DNA of 64,000 nucleotides from Favolaschia claudopus (taxonomy: Eukaryota; Basidiomycota; Agaricomycetes; Agaricales; Mycenaceae): contig JAWWNJ010000119.1 of assembly GCA_037176885.1 (NCBI GenBank), positions 310,001 to 374,000 of the forward strand. The letters are read 5' to 3'. Below the pieces are notes generated by a model. The model saw only the letters and a list, made by a program, of their open reading frames with translations. It was not told where the DNA came from and made no database searches. A program made the translations under genes and the position numbers. Shown here in pieces: positions 1 to 10,519 of this stretch; positions within the stretch are counted from its first letter, which is position 1, and every line of letters starts with the position of its first letter.

Positions 1-2317
1 AGCGAGAGGGGGAGTACGGAAAATGAGAACACGAGTCCAGGTAATACGATCAAGGAGGCCAAGGGGAAGGGGAAGGACGCTCAGGCTGCCACCCAGATTG
101 CGAAATACCCCGGTGGCAAGAATTCAATCGAGCTCGAAGGACGTCGCACGGGCATGGACAAAGGACGAGTGGCAGCGGGGGACGGGTTCAAGGAGAAGCA
201 GAAGCAGAATCAGCCAGATAGGGATAGACCTGCCCCCAAATTCGTCGAATTTCCCGGTGGCAAAGACGGCGGCGATCTCGAAAACCGACTCCACGCAGAC
301 AAAGGCGGAGTAGCGCCACTCGACCCCTTGCAAAACGTGTACGACGAAGCTCTTACGAAGCTTGCCATCGTGGAACAAGGGCTCCCGATCTCAGTACCCC
401 CGCCATCTTCGAGTCAAATTGTTAGTGGTGAGTAGCTCTCAGCATTTCGTTCGACAATCGGAAAACTCACGATGTCGCTGTTCAGCTGCGTCCGCGTCAC
501 AGGAATCACCCACACGCCTAGCACACCACACGTCCGGAACACAATCAGAACTTTCCAACGCAGACCACGTCCCAGAAAATCCACAAATTTCAACACACCG
601 CCCGTACGAACCCCCAAGCGCCGAAGACGTCGAGCTAATTCTAAGCCTCCTCCGTGAAGTCAGGTCGGAAGCATCCACAAATCCAAATTCAACACCTCTC
701 CCGACATCAGGCACCGAGAATGCGAGCGAGGCGTGGTCCGACGAAGACGGGGTATACGAACTCGAAGACGGGTATGAAGACGAGTCTGGGAATATCATGA
801 ATACGAACACGGAGGACGGGCATGGCGGGGCGACGGACGCTGCGGCTTCCCCGGGCCTTCGATCCCTCTACGAAGCCGCCTTGGGAGAGTCAGGCGCAGT
901 CGGGCTATCCGGCGACGACTCGGAGCTCCCTGTTACGCCAAATCCAAATCCAAAACGCAAATACGTCAGCAGCCCAGAGCCAAGCACAGATCCCGAGTTT
1001 AAGTGGGACCATGATGTCGAGGACGAGGACGAGGACGAAGATGCAGTGTCTACGAACGACGACAGAGATAGCGATAGCGATTACGTCGACGCCGCTGCTG
1101 CTGCTGCGCCGAAGCGCCGGAGGGTCAACTCTGGATCTAACTTGAAGAAAGCTGTCTCTGGGCGACCGAAACCGAAACACAAAAGCAGATCCAACAAGCT
1201 GCCATCGTCTAAAGGGCGAGGGGAGGAATACTTCGGGTCCGAGTGGGATATCGAGGACGAGGACGAAGATACGTCTACGAACGACGACGGCGGCGATAGC
1301 GATTACGTCGACGCCGCCGCCGCTGCTGCACCGAAGCGCCGGCGCGTCAACGCTGGATCTAAGACGAAGAAAGCTGTCTCTGAGCGAAGCTCAACCGCTA
1401 AATCGAAACCCAGCTCCAAGAAGCTGTCGTCGTCGAAAGCGCGCGGGGCGGAAGACTTCACTCCTGCGCCTGGGCCTGCGTGCATCGATGAGCGTGTCCT
1501 CGATGAGAGGGACGACGAGCTCCCCGTCACTTCAAAGCGGAAGTACTCGTACTCCACCCCAACCCCAGAGCCGACCATTGACACGGACTCCGGGTCCGAG
1601 TGGAATGGTGATGGTGATGAAGATGAAGAAGGAAGAAGTTCCGAGTCGTCGTCGTTGACTGAAGAAAGCGAAAGTGAATCCAGTGATAGCGATGAGGATG
1701 AGGATGACGATGCCGCCTCCGCGCCCAAACGCCGACGGGTCGATGATTTGGATTCCGGGTCCAAGAAAGGTGTCGGCGCGGTGCAACGAGGGAGGGATGA
1801 AGAAAGTTCCGAGTTGTCGTCGTTGACTGACGAAAGTGATAGCGAGAGCGAGAGCGAGTACGATGATGATGCCGCCTCCGCCTCTGCGCCCAAACGCCGA
1901 CGGGTCGATTTGGATTCTGAGTCCAAGAAAGCCTCTGTCGCGGGGCGACAAGGGAAAGCGGCCGCCGTGACAGCCAAAACGTCGACAGTGGGGAAACAAA
2001 AAAGCAAGAATAAAAATAAGAACGACGAATCCTACTCTGAAGCCCCGACCCGAACAAAACGCGTAACCTGCCCCCTCTGCTCCGCCCGCATGACCCGCCC
2101 GCACCTGCGACGGCATCTGCAGTCGCATCGCCCAGAAGAGGAGCAGGCGAGGTGTCCGGCGTGCGGGGCGAGGATGCGGCCGCGGTCGTTGAGAAGGCAT
2201 TTGCTTGGGGAGGGGAAGGTGGGACCGAGGTGTCGGGAGGGGGAGGGGGAGAGGAAGAGGGCTTGGAGGGAGGTTGTGGAGGAGAAGGCGAAGGAGATGG
2301 TTAGGATGAGGGGGTGA
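1..2317 (+). CDS. Acidic repeat protein with KRRRV motifs and C-terminal zinc-knuckle-like motifs (5' partial)
   Basis: The frame is open from the first base, so the 5' end lies outside the window. Exons are <1-427 and 486-2317; the 58-base intron starts GTGAGT and ends CAG and joins the two frames exactly. The N-terminal part repeats a short PGGK-containing unit twice. The middle is low-complexity: modules with KRKY, a PEP stretch, Glu/Asp/Ser runs, an Ala run and then PKRRRV, a nuclear-localisation-like motif seen four times. The C-terminus has two CPxC-type motifs, CPLC and CPAC, each followed by an LRRH segment: C-X2-C-X11-H-X3-H in the first, while the second lacks a clear last His. I infer a nuclear, possibly DNA- or histone-associated protein. 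I do not recognise a named family, and the start codon cannot be placed. Confidence 0.7.
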
Positions 2318-3333
2318 GGTGTGGGTAACACGGTGGCATACTGGAAGATACTTAAAAATACTAAGTTGGTAGAACGCTATGTCGAGCGAATGTTATGAAT
2401 ACCTTTCTTTCTTCCATGTACATTGGGCTTGCCGACGCGTCGTGGTTTCGACCAATGAGGAGGTGCGTGTGTGAGTATCGCATAAAGATATTGAGCGCGC
2501 TACCAGAAGAGTTAATTAGGCTCTCCAGTCTGAACAGGGTTTGTTTTCCCCTCGAGATTGCTTGAAATTATAGCATGCAGCAGCCGTAGTTTCGTGAGTA
2601 GCCGTAGTTGGCGCGCGGTGGGGAGTGGAGTGGGCAGGCGGGAGTTGCTAACGGAAGACCGAGTCAGTACACTGTACGACAAAAAACGCAACAGCACGCA
2701 CCTTTGCGGCCGACCCAGACACAAACGCTGGCGCATCAAACCCCCGTCTTCCCGCCGTTCCCTCTCCCTCCCTTCTCATTCCCTTCCCGAGGGCACTGGG
2801 CGCGCGTAAAAGAATAGCGGTGGTCGAGTCGCAGGAGCCACGGCGGCGGCGGGGAGGGCGTACGGCGGCAAGGTGGAGGGTTAGAACAGAGGGGGACCTC
2901 AATAGTAGGATGCGGGAAGGAGAGGGAAGAGGTGAGCGAACGGCGGCGTCGACAGGGCGGGGACGCGGCGTGGGCGAGTCGGAGGGGCGACTAGGATGGA
3001 GGCGGTGGGCCTGGAGGCGGTGGGCCCGTGGAACTTAAGGCAAGGATTGGGCTAGAACTCTTAGAGTCTTAGTCTAGAAGGACATCACCACGATGCCAGC
3101 TTCGATCGTCGTCGCGCTGCCTTGCCTGCCGAATGTACTGGGCTTCTGCAAGACTGCTTTGACGAAGCATTCAGCGCGGCCACCCACAACGGCGGAGATC
3201 TCATCGTCACTGCCCGGTGCGAACGTCGAGGAAGACGTTGAGAGATTGTTTCGTCACCGGGGCACGTGTTGTCCAACATTGATGATCGATTGATACGTAC
3301 ACATGTACAAACACCCCCTCTGATCACCCCGTC
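2318..3333. other. Intergenic region; upstream flank of duplicated coiled-coil gene
   Basis: No convincing gene. From about 3085 onward the sequence resembles, in inverted orientation, the DNA upstream of the second coiled-coil gene (about 17,530-17,800), including a shared stretch just before the start codon with TACGTACACA. The 2,820-3,030 part is unusually G/C-rich and purine-skewed, without a frame I can defend. Confidence 0.5.
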
Positions 3334-4290
3334 ATGAAGCCCGACCCTATCGACGTCTCCGACGCCCTCCTCGCCGCCGCGCAGCTCAAAGTCAAAGAAG
3401 CCGTCGAAGCCGCCCGAGCCTCAGCTACTAGCAGCAGCAGCGCCCATCGGGTGGCAGAGGCGCGCTGCAGCGCCCTCGAGGCAGAACTCCAAACTCTCAA
3501 GAAGACCCGCGATGCACAGGCCATGGAAATTATTTACAAAACCAGTAGGATCTCGCACCTGACGTTGGAGATGAAGGAGAAGGACGCTACTATAACTGAA
3601 TGGAGTGAGAAATACGCGAAACTTGAGGAGGAGAATCGGAAGCTTGAGGAGGAGGCTCGAGACCGCGCGCAGATGGACCAAGAACGGATGGCGGTGTTGA
3701 CTGACACGGTTGACGCGCTTCAACGTCTCGTGGCGTTGCAGCCTGGCGTGAATAGCGGTACTGCTTCAAACTCGCGTTCTGGACTTGCCAATGCCACTGT
3801 TGCTACAGGCACTCGGCAGCGACGAAAGACGCGGATCCTGGATTCCCCCAGCGATGAGGACGAGCAGCCCTATACGTTTCGCATCGCGTATGTCATTTCC
3901 TCATATCACCAACATAACAAGAGCCTGACCCGGAGCATCCTCCTAGGACCAGATTGACGCGTAAAAGACGCAAGACTTCATCATAATCGCATTGGATTGT
4001 CTTTCTTATTACCTCGGTTGCTGCGCTTGGGTTTGTACACTACTTGTACGTCAAAAATACCGCAAAAGATTGCTGTTGACATTTTGCAGATTTTGCTCGC
4101 TTATCGTCCTCTACGAATCGCACCCTGTATTTGTGATGTGTTCCTCATTTCTGTGTCTCCAATCCAATCATATCACATCAATGCAAACATGCGCCTGGCC
4201 ACTTAATATGTCTGCGCCGTACCCTCACAATTTTGATCCCTTTCTCTCGTTTGGTAGGGTTTATTCAATTGGAAGAGCTCGCCGCACCAA
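3085..4290 (+). repeat. Segmental inverted duplication, copy A
   Basis: Upstream flank, gene and downstream flank of the coiled-coil gene all have diverged counterparts in reverse orientation at about 16,330-17,800. Similarity continues some 300 bases past the stop codon, for example a shared ACTTGTACGTCAAAAATACC near 4040 and in reverse near 16,610. This shows that a DNA block was copied, rather than two family members coming to resemble each other. Ends are approximate. Confidence 0.75.
3334..3986 (+). CDS. Coiled-coil protein with C-terminal basic nuclear-type tail, copy A
   Basis: Exons 3334-3887 and 3947-3986 with a 59-base intron (GTATGT...CTAG) give about 197 residues. The start MKPDPI matches the start of the inverted copy. 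Residues from about 15 to 140 are rich in Ala, Glu, Lys and Leu with heptad-like spacing, as expected for a long coiled coil. The tail carries RRKTRILDSPSDEDE and ends in LTRKRRKTSS, resembling a nuclear localisation signal next to acidic serine (CK2-like) sites. No catalytic motif is visible. The inverted copy at 16,690-17,529 has an extra exon with another KRxxDSP unit, so copy A is the shorter form. Function unknown; nuclear scaffold or regulator is an inference. Confidence 0.75.
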
Positions 4291-4319
4291 TCCGCGTCAC
4301 CCAATTTCTCGACTCCTCC

Positions 4320-4405
4320 AAGTGAACCACCCAACAATCATTTCATCTCAAGTCAACTTCAACCCATCCTTATTTAAACATGAACAGTATGCTACTGATA
4401 GAACT
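4320..4405 (+). repeat. Direct repeat, unit 1
   Basis: About 85 bases beginning GTGAACCACCCAACAATCAT and ending near ATAGAACTC recur almost unchanged at 5007-5090. The two differ by a few substitutions and a three-base indel (GCTACTGATAG versus GCTGATAG). The stretch between holds no gene I can support. Confidence 0.8.
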
Positions 4406-5006
4406 CTTTTTAGGGGGGCGTTAACAACGATCCTCAATCAGCAGATTCTGCATTTCAAGGTCCGCATTGGTCTAGATCTCTGGCGGTCAACCAGATGTTT
4501 TCGGGGGAGATGCCAATTACGCACGATACTCTATACCGGTCCAGCCGATGAGAATGCTCTACCGGGAAGTCAAGATTGAGCAAATTGAACTCATTTTCTG
4601 CCCGATTTCTAATCAGTGTTCGCAAGAGAGATTCCGACGCACAAGGAGAGGTTGATTCTTCGGACAGGTTTGAAGCGCAAGCAAGATTCCTCCCAACACG
4701 CTTGAGGCATTATTCCTTATATGTGAGTACTAGTTGAATAGACACCCGATCGAATGACATGTTTATGGTCTCAGGTTTCGTCTCGGCGTCCGAGTCGTTC
4801 ATTGGTTCAAAAGTGTACAGTCAGCCAAAAATATCCTGGTATTCGTTTGGCCCTGGTCGGATGATCTTTGGATTTTAATGGTGGCTGCCCATTGACAGTG
4901 ATTGCGATTCTCCGACTGGGGACTTCTGTGAGTGACTTTTCGAATCCACTGATCAGAAGATTCGGAAACCGTCCTCTAACTTTAAGCTCCTGCGACTTCA
5001 ATTCAA

Positions 5007-5090
5007 AGTGAACCACCCGACAATCATTTCATCTCAAGTCAAATTGAACCCATCCTTATTCAAACATGAACAGTATGCTGATAGAACTCG
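5007..5090 (+). repeat. Direct repeat, unit 2
   Basis: Second copy of the roughly 85-base repeat at 4320-4405, same orientation, about 690 bases apart. Probably two copies of a dispersed repeat or the remains of a duplicated element. Confidence 0.8.
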
Positions 5091-5289
5091 GGCAACATAC
5101 GTAACAGGATTGAACAAATCACGGACCTCTCAACGGGACCCTGTTTGAACTGTATCCTACATTTTTTTCTGCAATACTTACTCCGTTGAGTCAAACATCC
5201 GACCCCACCCTTCGGGGCTTCCTACGTGGCTCGACCTTATCGCTGCTTCGAGTCATAATGCGCTGCGTGTTCAATTTGGTATCAGTTTT

Positions 5290-5395
5290 GCGGGACCGCA
5301 ATGGAGCTTGAAATGCGATTGTATGTAATCTGTGTTCTTTTTTGTATCAGTATGGATATGACTTGTGTTGCGGGTAAGTGCTAATAGTTTTGTAC
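5290..5395 (+). repeat. Dispersed repeat shared with 22,150-22,250
   Basis: The stretch from GGAGCTTGAAATGCGATTG through GGATATGACTTGTGTTG to GGTAAGTGCTAATAGT occurs again just downstream of the FAD monooxygenase stop codon at 22,150-22,250, with small indels in the T-rich middle. It does not code in either place. Confidence 0.8.
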
Positions 5396-5431
5396 CAAAA
5401 GAGAGAGGGATCGAACATGCTAGACCATCGG

Positions 5432-5669
5432 GGCAGAACTTGCGTTCGGCAAGCCTTCCGGCAATCTTGCCATCCTGATGGAATCCCACGGTTGAGATTT
5501 TGGTTCAACCTTGGATCTGAACTTTGTTGAAAAGGAGTGTTATGCGTTGAGTTGGTGGGGATGCGTCCTACGAGTTCACTTGAATAGAAATTGTCTATAG
5601 GTTTATAGGAAACTGAATAACCGCCGCTCTCCCCGCTCAGATCGACGTGTTAGCGCAGTAGCAAACTTA
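5432..5669 (+). repeat. Dispersed repeat, inverted relative to 17,925-18,150
   Basis: The sequence from AACTTGCGTTCGGCAAGCC to GTAGCAAACTTA reappears in reverse at 17,925-18,150. The 5' end of this copy directly follows the repeat at 5290-5395, so the two may be parts of one larger old element. A MITE has inserted at its 3' end. Confidence 0.75.
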
Positions 5670-6089
5670 CTATCCTAACCCGTGATGTGTCCTCGAAATT
5701 GGAAATTGATGAAGGCCCATATTGTTCCAAATTCCACCTATTTTTCCTTCGGCATCGAAGTGTGTATAAAGCCACATGTAGTGCACATCCCTAAATATTT
5801 TGACGAATTATGAGTCGGCGCGGCTGGGAGGATGAACTTTCCGAGGTGGGGACACGAAGTGAACTCGATTTTGGCAGGCGTTTGGCAGGGCCACAAAATG
5901 TCACAAAAACATCCTTTTCATTTGTCTAGTCCGCTACATGCAACGTATGGCTCTCAAAATCGATATACGGGGTCAAGATGTAAGAAGAACTGTCGCTGAT
6001 TTTTTTCTGAGCACCGGAGAGAAAAAACGGGGCAAGGATCAGAGAAGAGTTCACTTCACGGGTCAAGGACACATCACGGGTTAGGATAG
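5670..6089. mobile_element. TA-flanked MITE (Tc1/mariner-like), 420 bp
   Basis: Ends are 24-base perfect terminal inverted repeats: CTATCCTAACCCGTGATGTG at 5670 and its reverse complement ending at 6089. TA lies immediately outside both ends (5668-5669 and 6090-6091), consistent with a TA target duplication. The related repeat at 17,925-18,150 has AAGCTAAGTTTGC at the matching place with no insert, an independent empty site. No transposase frame is present, so it is non-autonomous. Confidence 0.85.
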
Positions 6090-6091
6090 TA

Positions 6092-9000
6092 GTACAAATG
6101 CTGCCTCCGTTCAGATCGGTTGAAGCTCGTAAGGCTCACACTCCCGAAGATCCGCCGACTACTCACCGAGTACCGACTGAACGAGAGCCTGTCCAGGTCA
6201 GTATTAAGTAGTCAATTTCCGGTGTTGTGCCTGATCGTCCTGAGAACATGGTGATCCTAGTGCCCAACGCGAATAATCGTTTTTAAAAATATAACTGAGA
6301 GCTAAGATTAGTGTCTGTGATACTTGTTGACCGCCCAAGCCGTCCCCTCGAATCTATGCATAGCTGCGACATGACGAGGCGCCGTCTCGACCAACCGAAA
6401 ATATTGTCGTGCCTGTCTTGTGAGAAAAGCAAGAGAAAAGGTCTCGGAGGGTCTTTGTCGTATGCTCCTTAATACTTTCCTTGTGCGAAGTTCGACACGT
6501 ACAGAACCTTTCCGACACGAGCCACCGTGTACTCTCATCCGACAAAACCATAGATCTTACCTCCCAGGTTAACAAGGTCACGATTACGTTCTCCTTCCGC
6601 TTCCAGCCCGGCTTACCCAACAACAAAAACTCGACTCGGATGTCATTGATCAGTTTAAGACCCAGGTAATGCGAAGACCACACAAAAAAGTCTGGGCAAC
6701 AGTCGGCTTTCCCGCTAGAAGAGCCATAGCTGTAATATATAGAATGAAGTACACGAACCTAGCCATATAAAATTGCAAACTAAACTTACAACTCTAGCCA
6801 ATCGTTCGGTTATATGGTGGCTGGGTAGTGTAGCCGATAGGCTTATTAAGCCTGTCTCCGGCGTCGTCCACCGGGCCCTCCGCTAGAACATTTGCTCACC
6901 ACCGTCGGATAACTTGACGGCGGGAATGACTGTCTATCAATTGCGTCGCGATCGTACCGAGCGGGCGAACGGGAAGCAATCTCCGTGGTGTAATACTTAT
7001 GTGATGACTGTGTGTCATTTCCGCAAGAGAACCACGATTCATCGCTTGGACCGGCGCCCGGGCAAAATTCAAAACGCTCCCTGCACAGCCTGCGAGGGGT
7101 CTTTCTACACCAGATACCAATGGAACAGCAGCCCGGCAAGCCCTAAGGTAGTGATAAGCCGCTTAAATGCTCAAACGGGGTGGCGGGGTGTTGATATTCC
7201 GTTGACAGATCCTTGAAAACAATCCCTGTGGCTCTGAATACCTTCATCACAAATAGTTTTGCTTCAGTAAATATACAACAATTAGGCAATCACATCCTCT
7301 ACTGCGGCGAGGACATCAGTCTTTTACTTACCTACATTCTCTACTACATGGTCAGAAAGAGGCTCATCCCCAGCCGGAATCAAGCACGAGAGGAAGCACA
7401 CAACAGAACAAGTGTTAAACAATGTCTCACGATTCAGCAATGGCAATACTTTGTCGGGATCACGAATCTCTCGCACTCACCATTCGGGTCTCTCGCACTC
7501 ACCACGCACTCACGGGTCGCATGTAAAACTGTTTTCCGGATGTTCCACTGCTTCGTTCGATGCAATATTCTGAATATATCTAATTGTAATACTAATGTTG
7601 CCTGGAGTGGAATATAGAGTGGTTTGGAGCAGATTTGAGTGCAGTATTCACCTTCGAAAATTTGTCCATTTTCAACCCTCATCCGAGTGTAAACCGCCGC
7701 CTGTAGCCCGAATGGTCAGGGAAACAATCAAAGTGATTGCGGAACCCAATAAAGAGAGGTTATGTTCTCTTACTCCACTTAAACTATTCACCTACCAGGT
7801 ACATACCTCCAACAGAGGGGGAAGTTACGATCCTATGAGGACCTTGTTGAACTTCTCGAAACTTTGGGTCCCAAAATATTGTCAGTCTCAATTAATAGTA
7901 ATAAAATGCTCAATAAATTGTAAATAATATACATCACTACTTCTAGCATTTCTAGACTGAACGTATGCATAATGCGTGCATACGCCCACGAATCACTCAT
8001 CTCTTTCCTAAATCGGGTCGATTTCGGACGTTGCCGATGGGCGCTTGACGGGCGCTAAGACTGTGACCTGCGTGACAACTTACCTCTTCCCTTGAACTCT
8101 CGGTCGTTTTCACCAGTACCGTTATGTGACCTCCCACCGCGCTCTCTGAGTCTAACGGTCAATTTGAGACCGAACCCTTTTATACTTGATGTGTTACCCT
8201 GCTTTTTCTCCCTCAATCTTAAGTACTGTGCAGCATCACACTGAGCTTCGAGACTGTCTGACTTTCCTGGCCACCGAATTCAGTCTGGGGAAGCCTTCTG
8301 AGTGAATGGGAGTTCTGATCTATCTTGGCTACAAGAGGTAATTGCCTTTGGCCTCTTGTCTTCTCAGAATGGATCAAAATTCACGGTACAAGCCCAAGAG
8401 GTGCTGTCAATTTGAATGTTGACTACGATTCCGTTTACCTTCTAGCGAGTGTAGGAATGACCGAATGCAATAGTGAGAGAATTTATACACATACAACAGC
8501 TGAGTACTCACCTTCCTCTGTTCAAGGGTCAATAGCTTTCAAGAATTCGAACGTGCTGTGCCTTTGTGACGACGGTGGGCAATTGTTGCGTCTCTTTGTA
8601 TTATGAAAGGTTGTCAGGTTGGCGTATCATCCTTGCTCTTCAATGCGGGGCAATTATTGCAGGGAAGTACCAAGTTTCTTTCTTGGAATATTGATGCGGG
8701 ATTGGTGAACCGTACGACTCGCTAACCCTATACATTACCTTCGCGGGGCACGGTATATGCTCAGACGGTAATTAAGGTTCGAATTTTCTTGATTCAATTT
8801 GGGAGCTCGCTGTCGTACACGACGCCGACCACCTTTCGATCGCTGTTGATGGCAGTGTGCGCCGTGTCGCGGATGTGCCGTCACCACCTCACTGATAGCT
8901 TCTTGGCACCGTTTCGTATTATGCCGTCAATCTCGACAATATTTGCGGCGGTATCGGGGTTGTGTCGGCTAAATGTGCTTGACGGCGCCTTTGAATGAAG

Positions 9001-9287
9001 GAATTGACTGTTTTACGCATTTTCCGGCTTCCTTGGCAAGCATCGATACGGGAGACACCGTACGGCCGACCGGTGGGCTCAATATGGGCGAAGGCTCGTA
9101 GCCGACGGCGCCGATAAGAGACTAATTCATACGACTCTAGCCAACTCATGGCTAGAGTCGTAAGTTTAGTTTGTATTTTTATATGGCTAGCTACGTGCAC
9201 ACAGTCTATTTCCTACAACCAGGGGTGGCTAGAACCAGCAGAAAATAAACCAAGTTTCGGGTTCTCCATCTGGCTTCCTCCTGCGAG
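6092..9287. other. Gene-poor interval
   Basis: About 3.2 kb without a gene I can support. Short open frames occur on both strands (for example 6354-6683 reverse and 7213-7617 forward), but none shows family motifs or convincing splice structure. Base composition is more A/T-rich than the flanking genes, as in old repeat-derived DNA. Confidence 0.5.
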
Positions 9288-9294
9288 TATAAAA
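9288..9294 (+). promoter_or_regulatory. TATA box of the double-psi-barrel gene
   Basis: TATAAAA lies 46 bases before the start codon at 9340, a normal spacing for a highly expressed fungal gene for a secreted protein. Confidence 0.6.
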
Positions 9295-9339
9295 GGCGCG
9301 TCAACACATTACCTCGCTCCAGTTCACTTCAAGTAAACA

Positions 9340-9803
9340 ATGTTCTCGAGCAAAGCTTTCTTCATCGCTGCTTCTCTCGTTGGCGCCACCAACGCCTTCA
9401 ATGGCACAGGTCAGTGAATCCAGTTTCGATTCAATGCCGAGGTCGCACTGAACTCAATATATATCTCCTCCAGCCAATCTCGGGTTCTACGAAACGACGA
9501 GCTGCAGCTGTCCACCCTGGAATGGTCCCTACGCCGTCGCGATTCCGCGTGCGCTTGTTGGCACGGAAGTGTGTTGCAACGTCGGGATCACTGTATCTTG
9601 TATGAATCAATGCTCCCTACATAATGAGGAAACTGATTCTTTGCACAGATCTCGACCAGACCGTCGACGCAGTCTTCAGCGGGTACTACGAAGACGGAGC
9701 TGGAACCGAGAATATTGCGCTCAGCCCAGCGGCGTTCGCAGCGTTGGCAGGGTTCCCGTGGGAAACGTCTCTTGCGCCTGTGAATTGGTCGTTTGATAAT
9801 TGA
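9340..9803 (+). CDS. Small secreted RlpA-like double-psi beta-barrel protein
   Basis: Exons 9340-9409, 9474-9599 and 9649-9803 give 116 residues; introns are 64 and 49 bases with GT-AG ends. Residues 1 to about 19 (MFSSKAFFIAASLVGATNA) are a typical signal peptide. The mature part has SCSCPPWNGPYAVAIPRAL, then CCNVGITVSY, then a C-terminal IALSPAAFAALAGF followed by VNWSF. This is the pattern of double-psi beta-barrel proteins of the RlpA/expansin/barwin type, in which the LSxxAFxxLA helix precedes the last strand. Such fungal proteins are small, secreted and often induced on plant material; the molecular role is mostly unknown. No catalytic Asp is obvious, so I do not call an enzyme. Confidence 0.8.
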
Positions 9804-10444
9804 GCCTGATGTTTGCGGGCCTGCGGCTGGAATATATTATACAGTAGTGAGGAGACTGATATCGTTTACATATGCGTTTGTTTTGTCGGATATGGTAGAC
9901 CGAGGCTTAATTTTGCCATGACTTAAAGAGGCCAGGAAGTTGAAAGATTTTAGGATTCGATGCAATTAATTTTCGGAGAAAGTTTCGGCATCGACCACTG
10001 TTAATCTTCTTATCTTTATTGCGGTAATCTTATCGTGGCTGACACGCCCGGAAGAAACCGGCCGGAAGGTGATGAGTGACGCGACGTGACACCGAATGTG
10101 CTCTCTCCTTGTCTCCCGCCATGATCGACCGAACGGTCCATGCAGGCCTTCCCTGGCCCACCTTGCAATGCCCAACCGTATATCTACCGATTCCATGCTT
10201 ATGGCCCTGTGAATCCACTGGCTAGTGGAGTCTGACTCAAAGGAATGGGATCAGCCGCCGTTTCGGTAGAGCGGTTAAGACCCAAAACAGGAAGACCATA
10301 ATTCAGCCTGCGATTCGTCACTCATCGGCAGCCAGAATGATGCGATTAATCAACAAAACGACCGAGGTCCAACTTACGAGCCAATAAACTATTTCAATTG
10401 CAGGTACGTGACGGAGTCACCAAGTTCGGCGGGTCGCGACGAGC
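9804..10444. other. Intergenic region
   Basis: Terminator and promoter space between the small secreted protein and the carboxylesterase. Nothing else identified. Confidence 0.5.
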
Positions 10445-10450
10445 TATAAA
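10444..10450 (+). promoter_or_regulatory. TATA box of the carboxylesterase
   Basis: CTATAAA lies about 70 bases upstream of the start codon at 10,520. The spacing fits a core promoter, but no start site can be read from sequence. Confidence 0.45.
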
Positions 10451-10519
10451 GCATCTGTCGTTCTTGAACCCTTTCCTAGATCCCTCGTTGTCTCCCGCCC
10501 CATCTTTCTGGCTCGAACG

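Noticed and set aside
1303..2200. Long reverse-strand frames rich in Ser/Leu or His/Arg/Thr
   Set aside because: They are antisense shadows of the repetitive acidic coding sequence of the gene at 1-2317.
6481..6669. Possible coding similarity to 34,900-34,980
   Set aside because: The shared AGGTCAC/ACGT pattern is short, and the frames do not agree between the two places.
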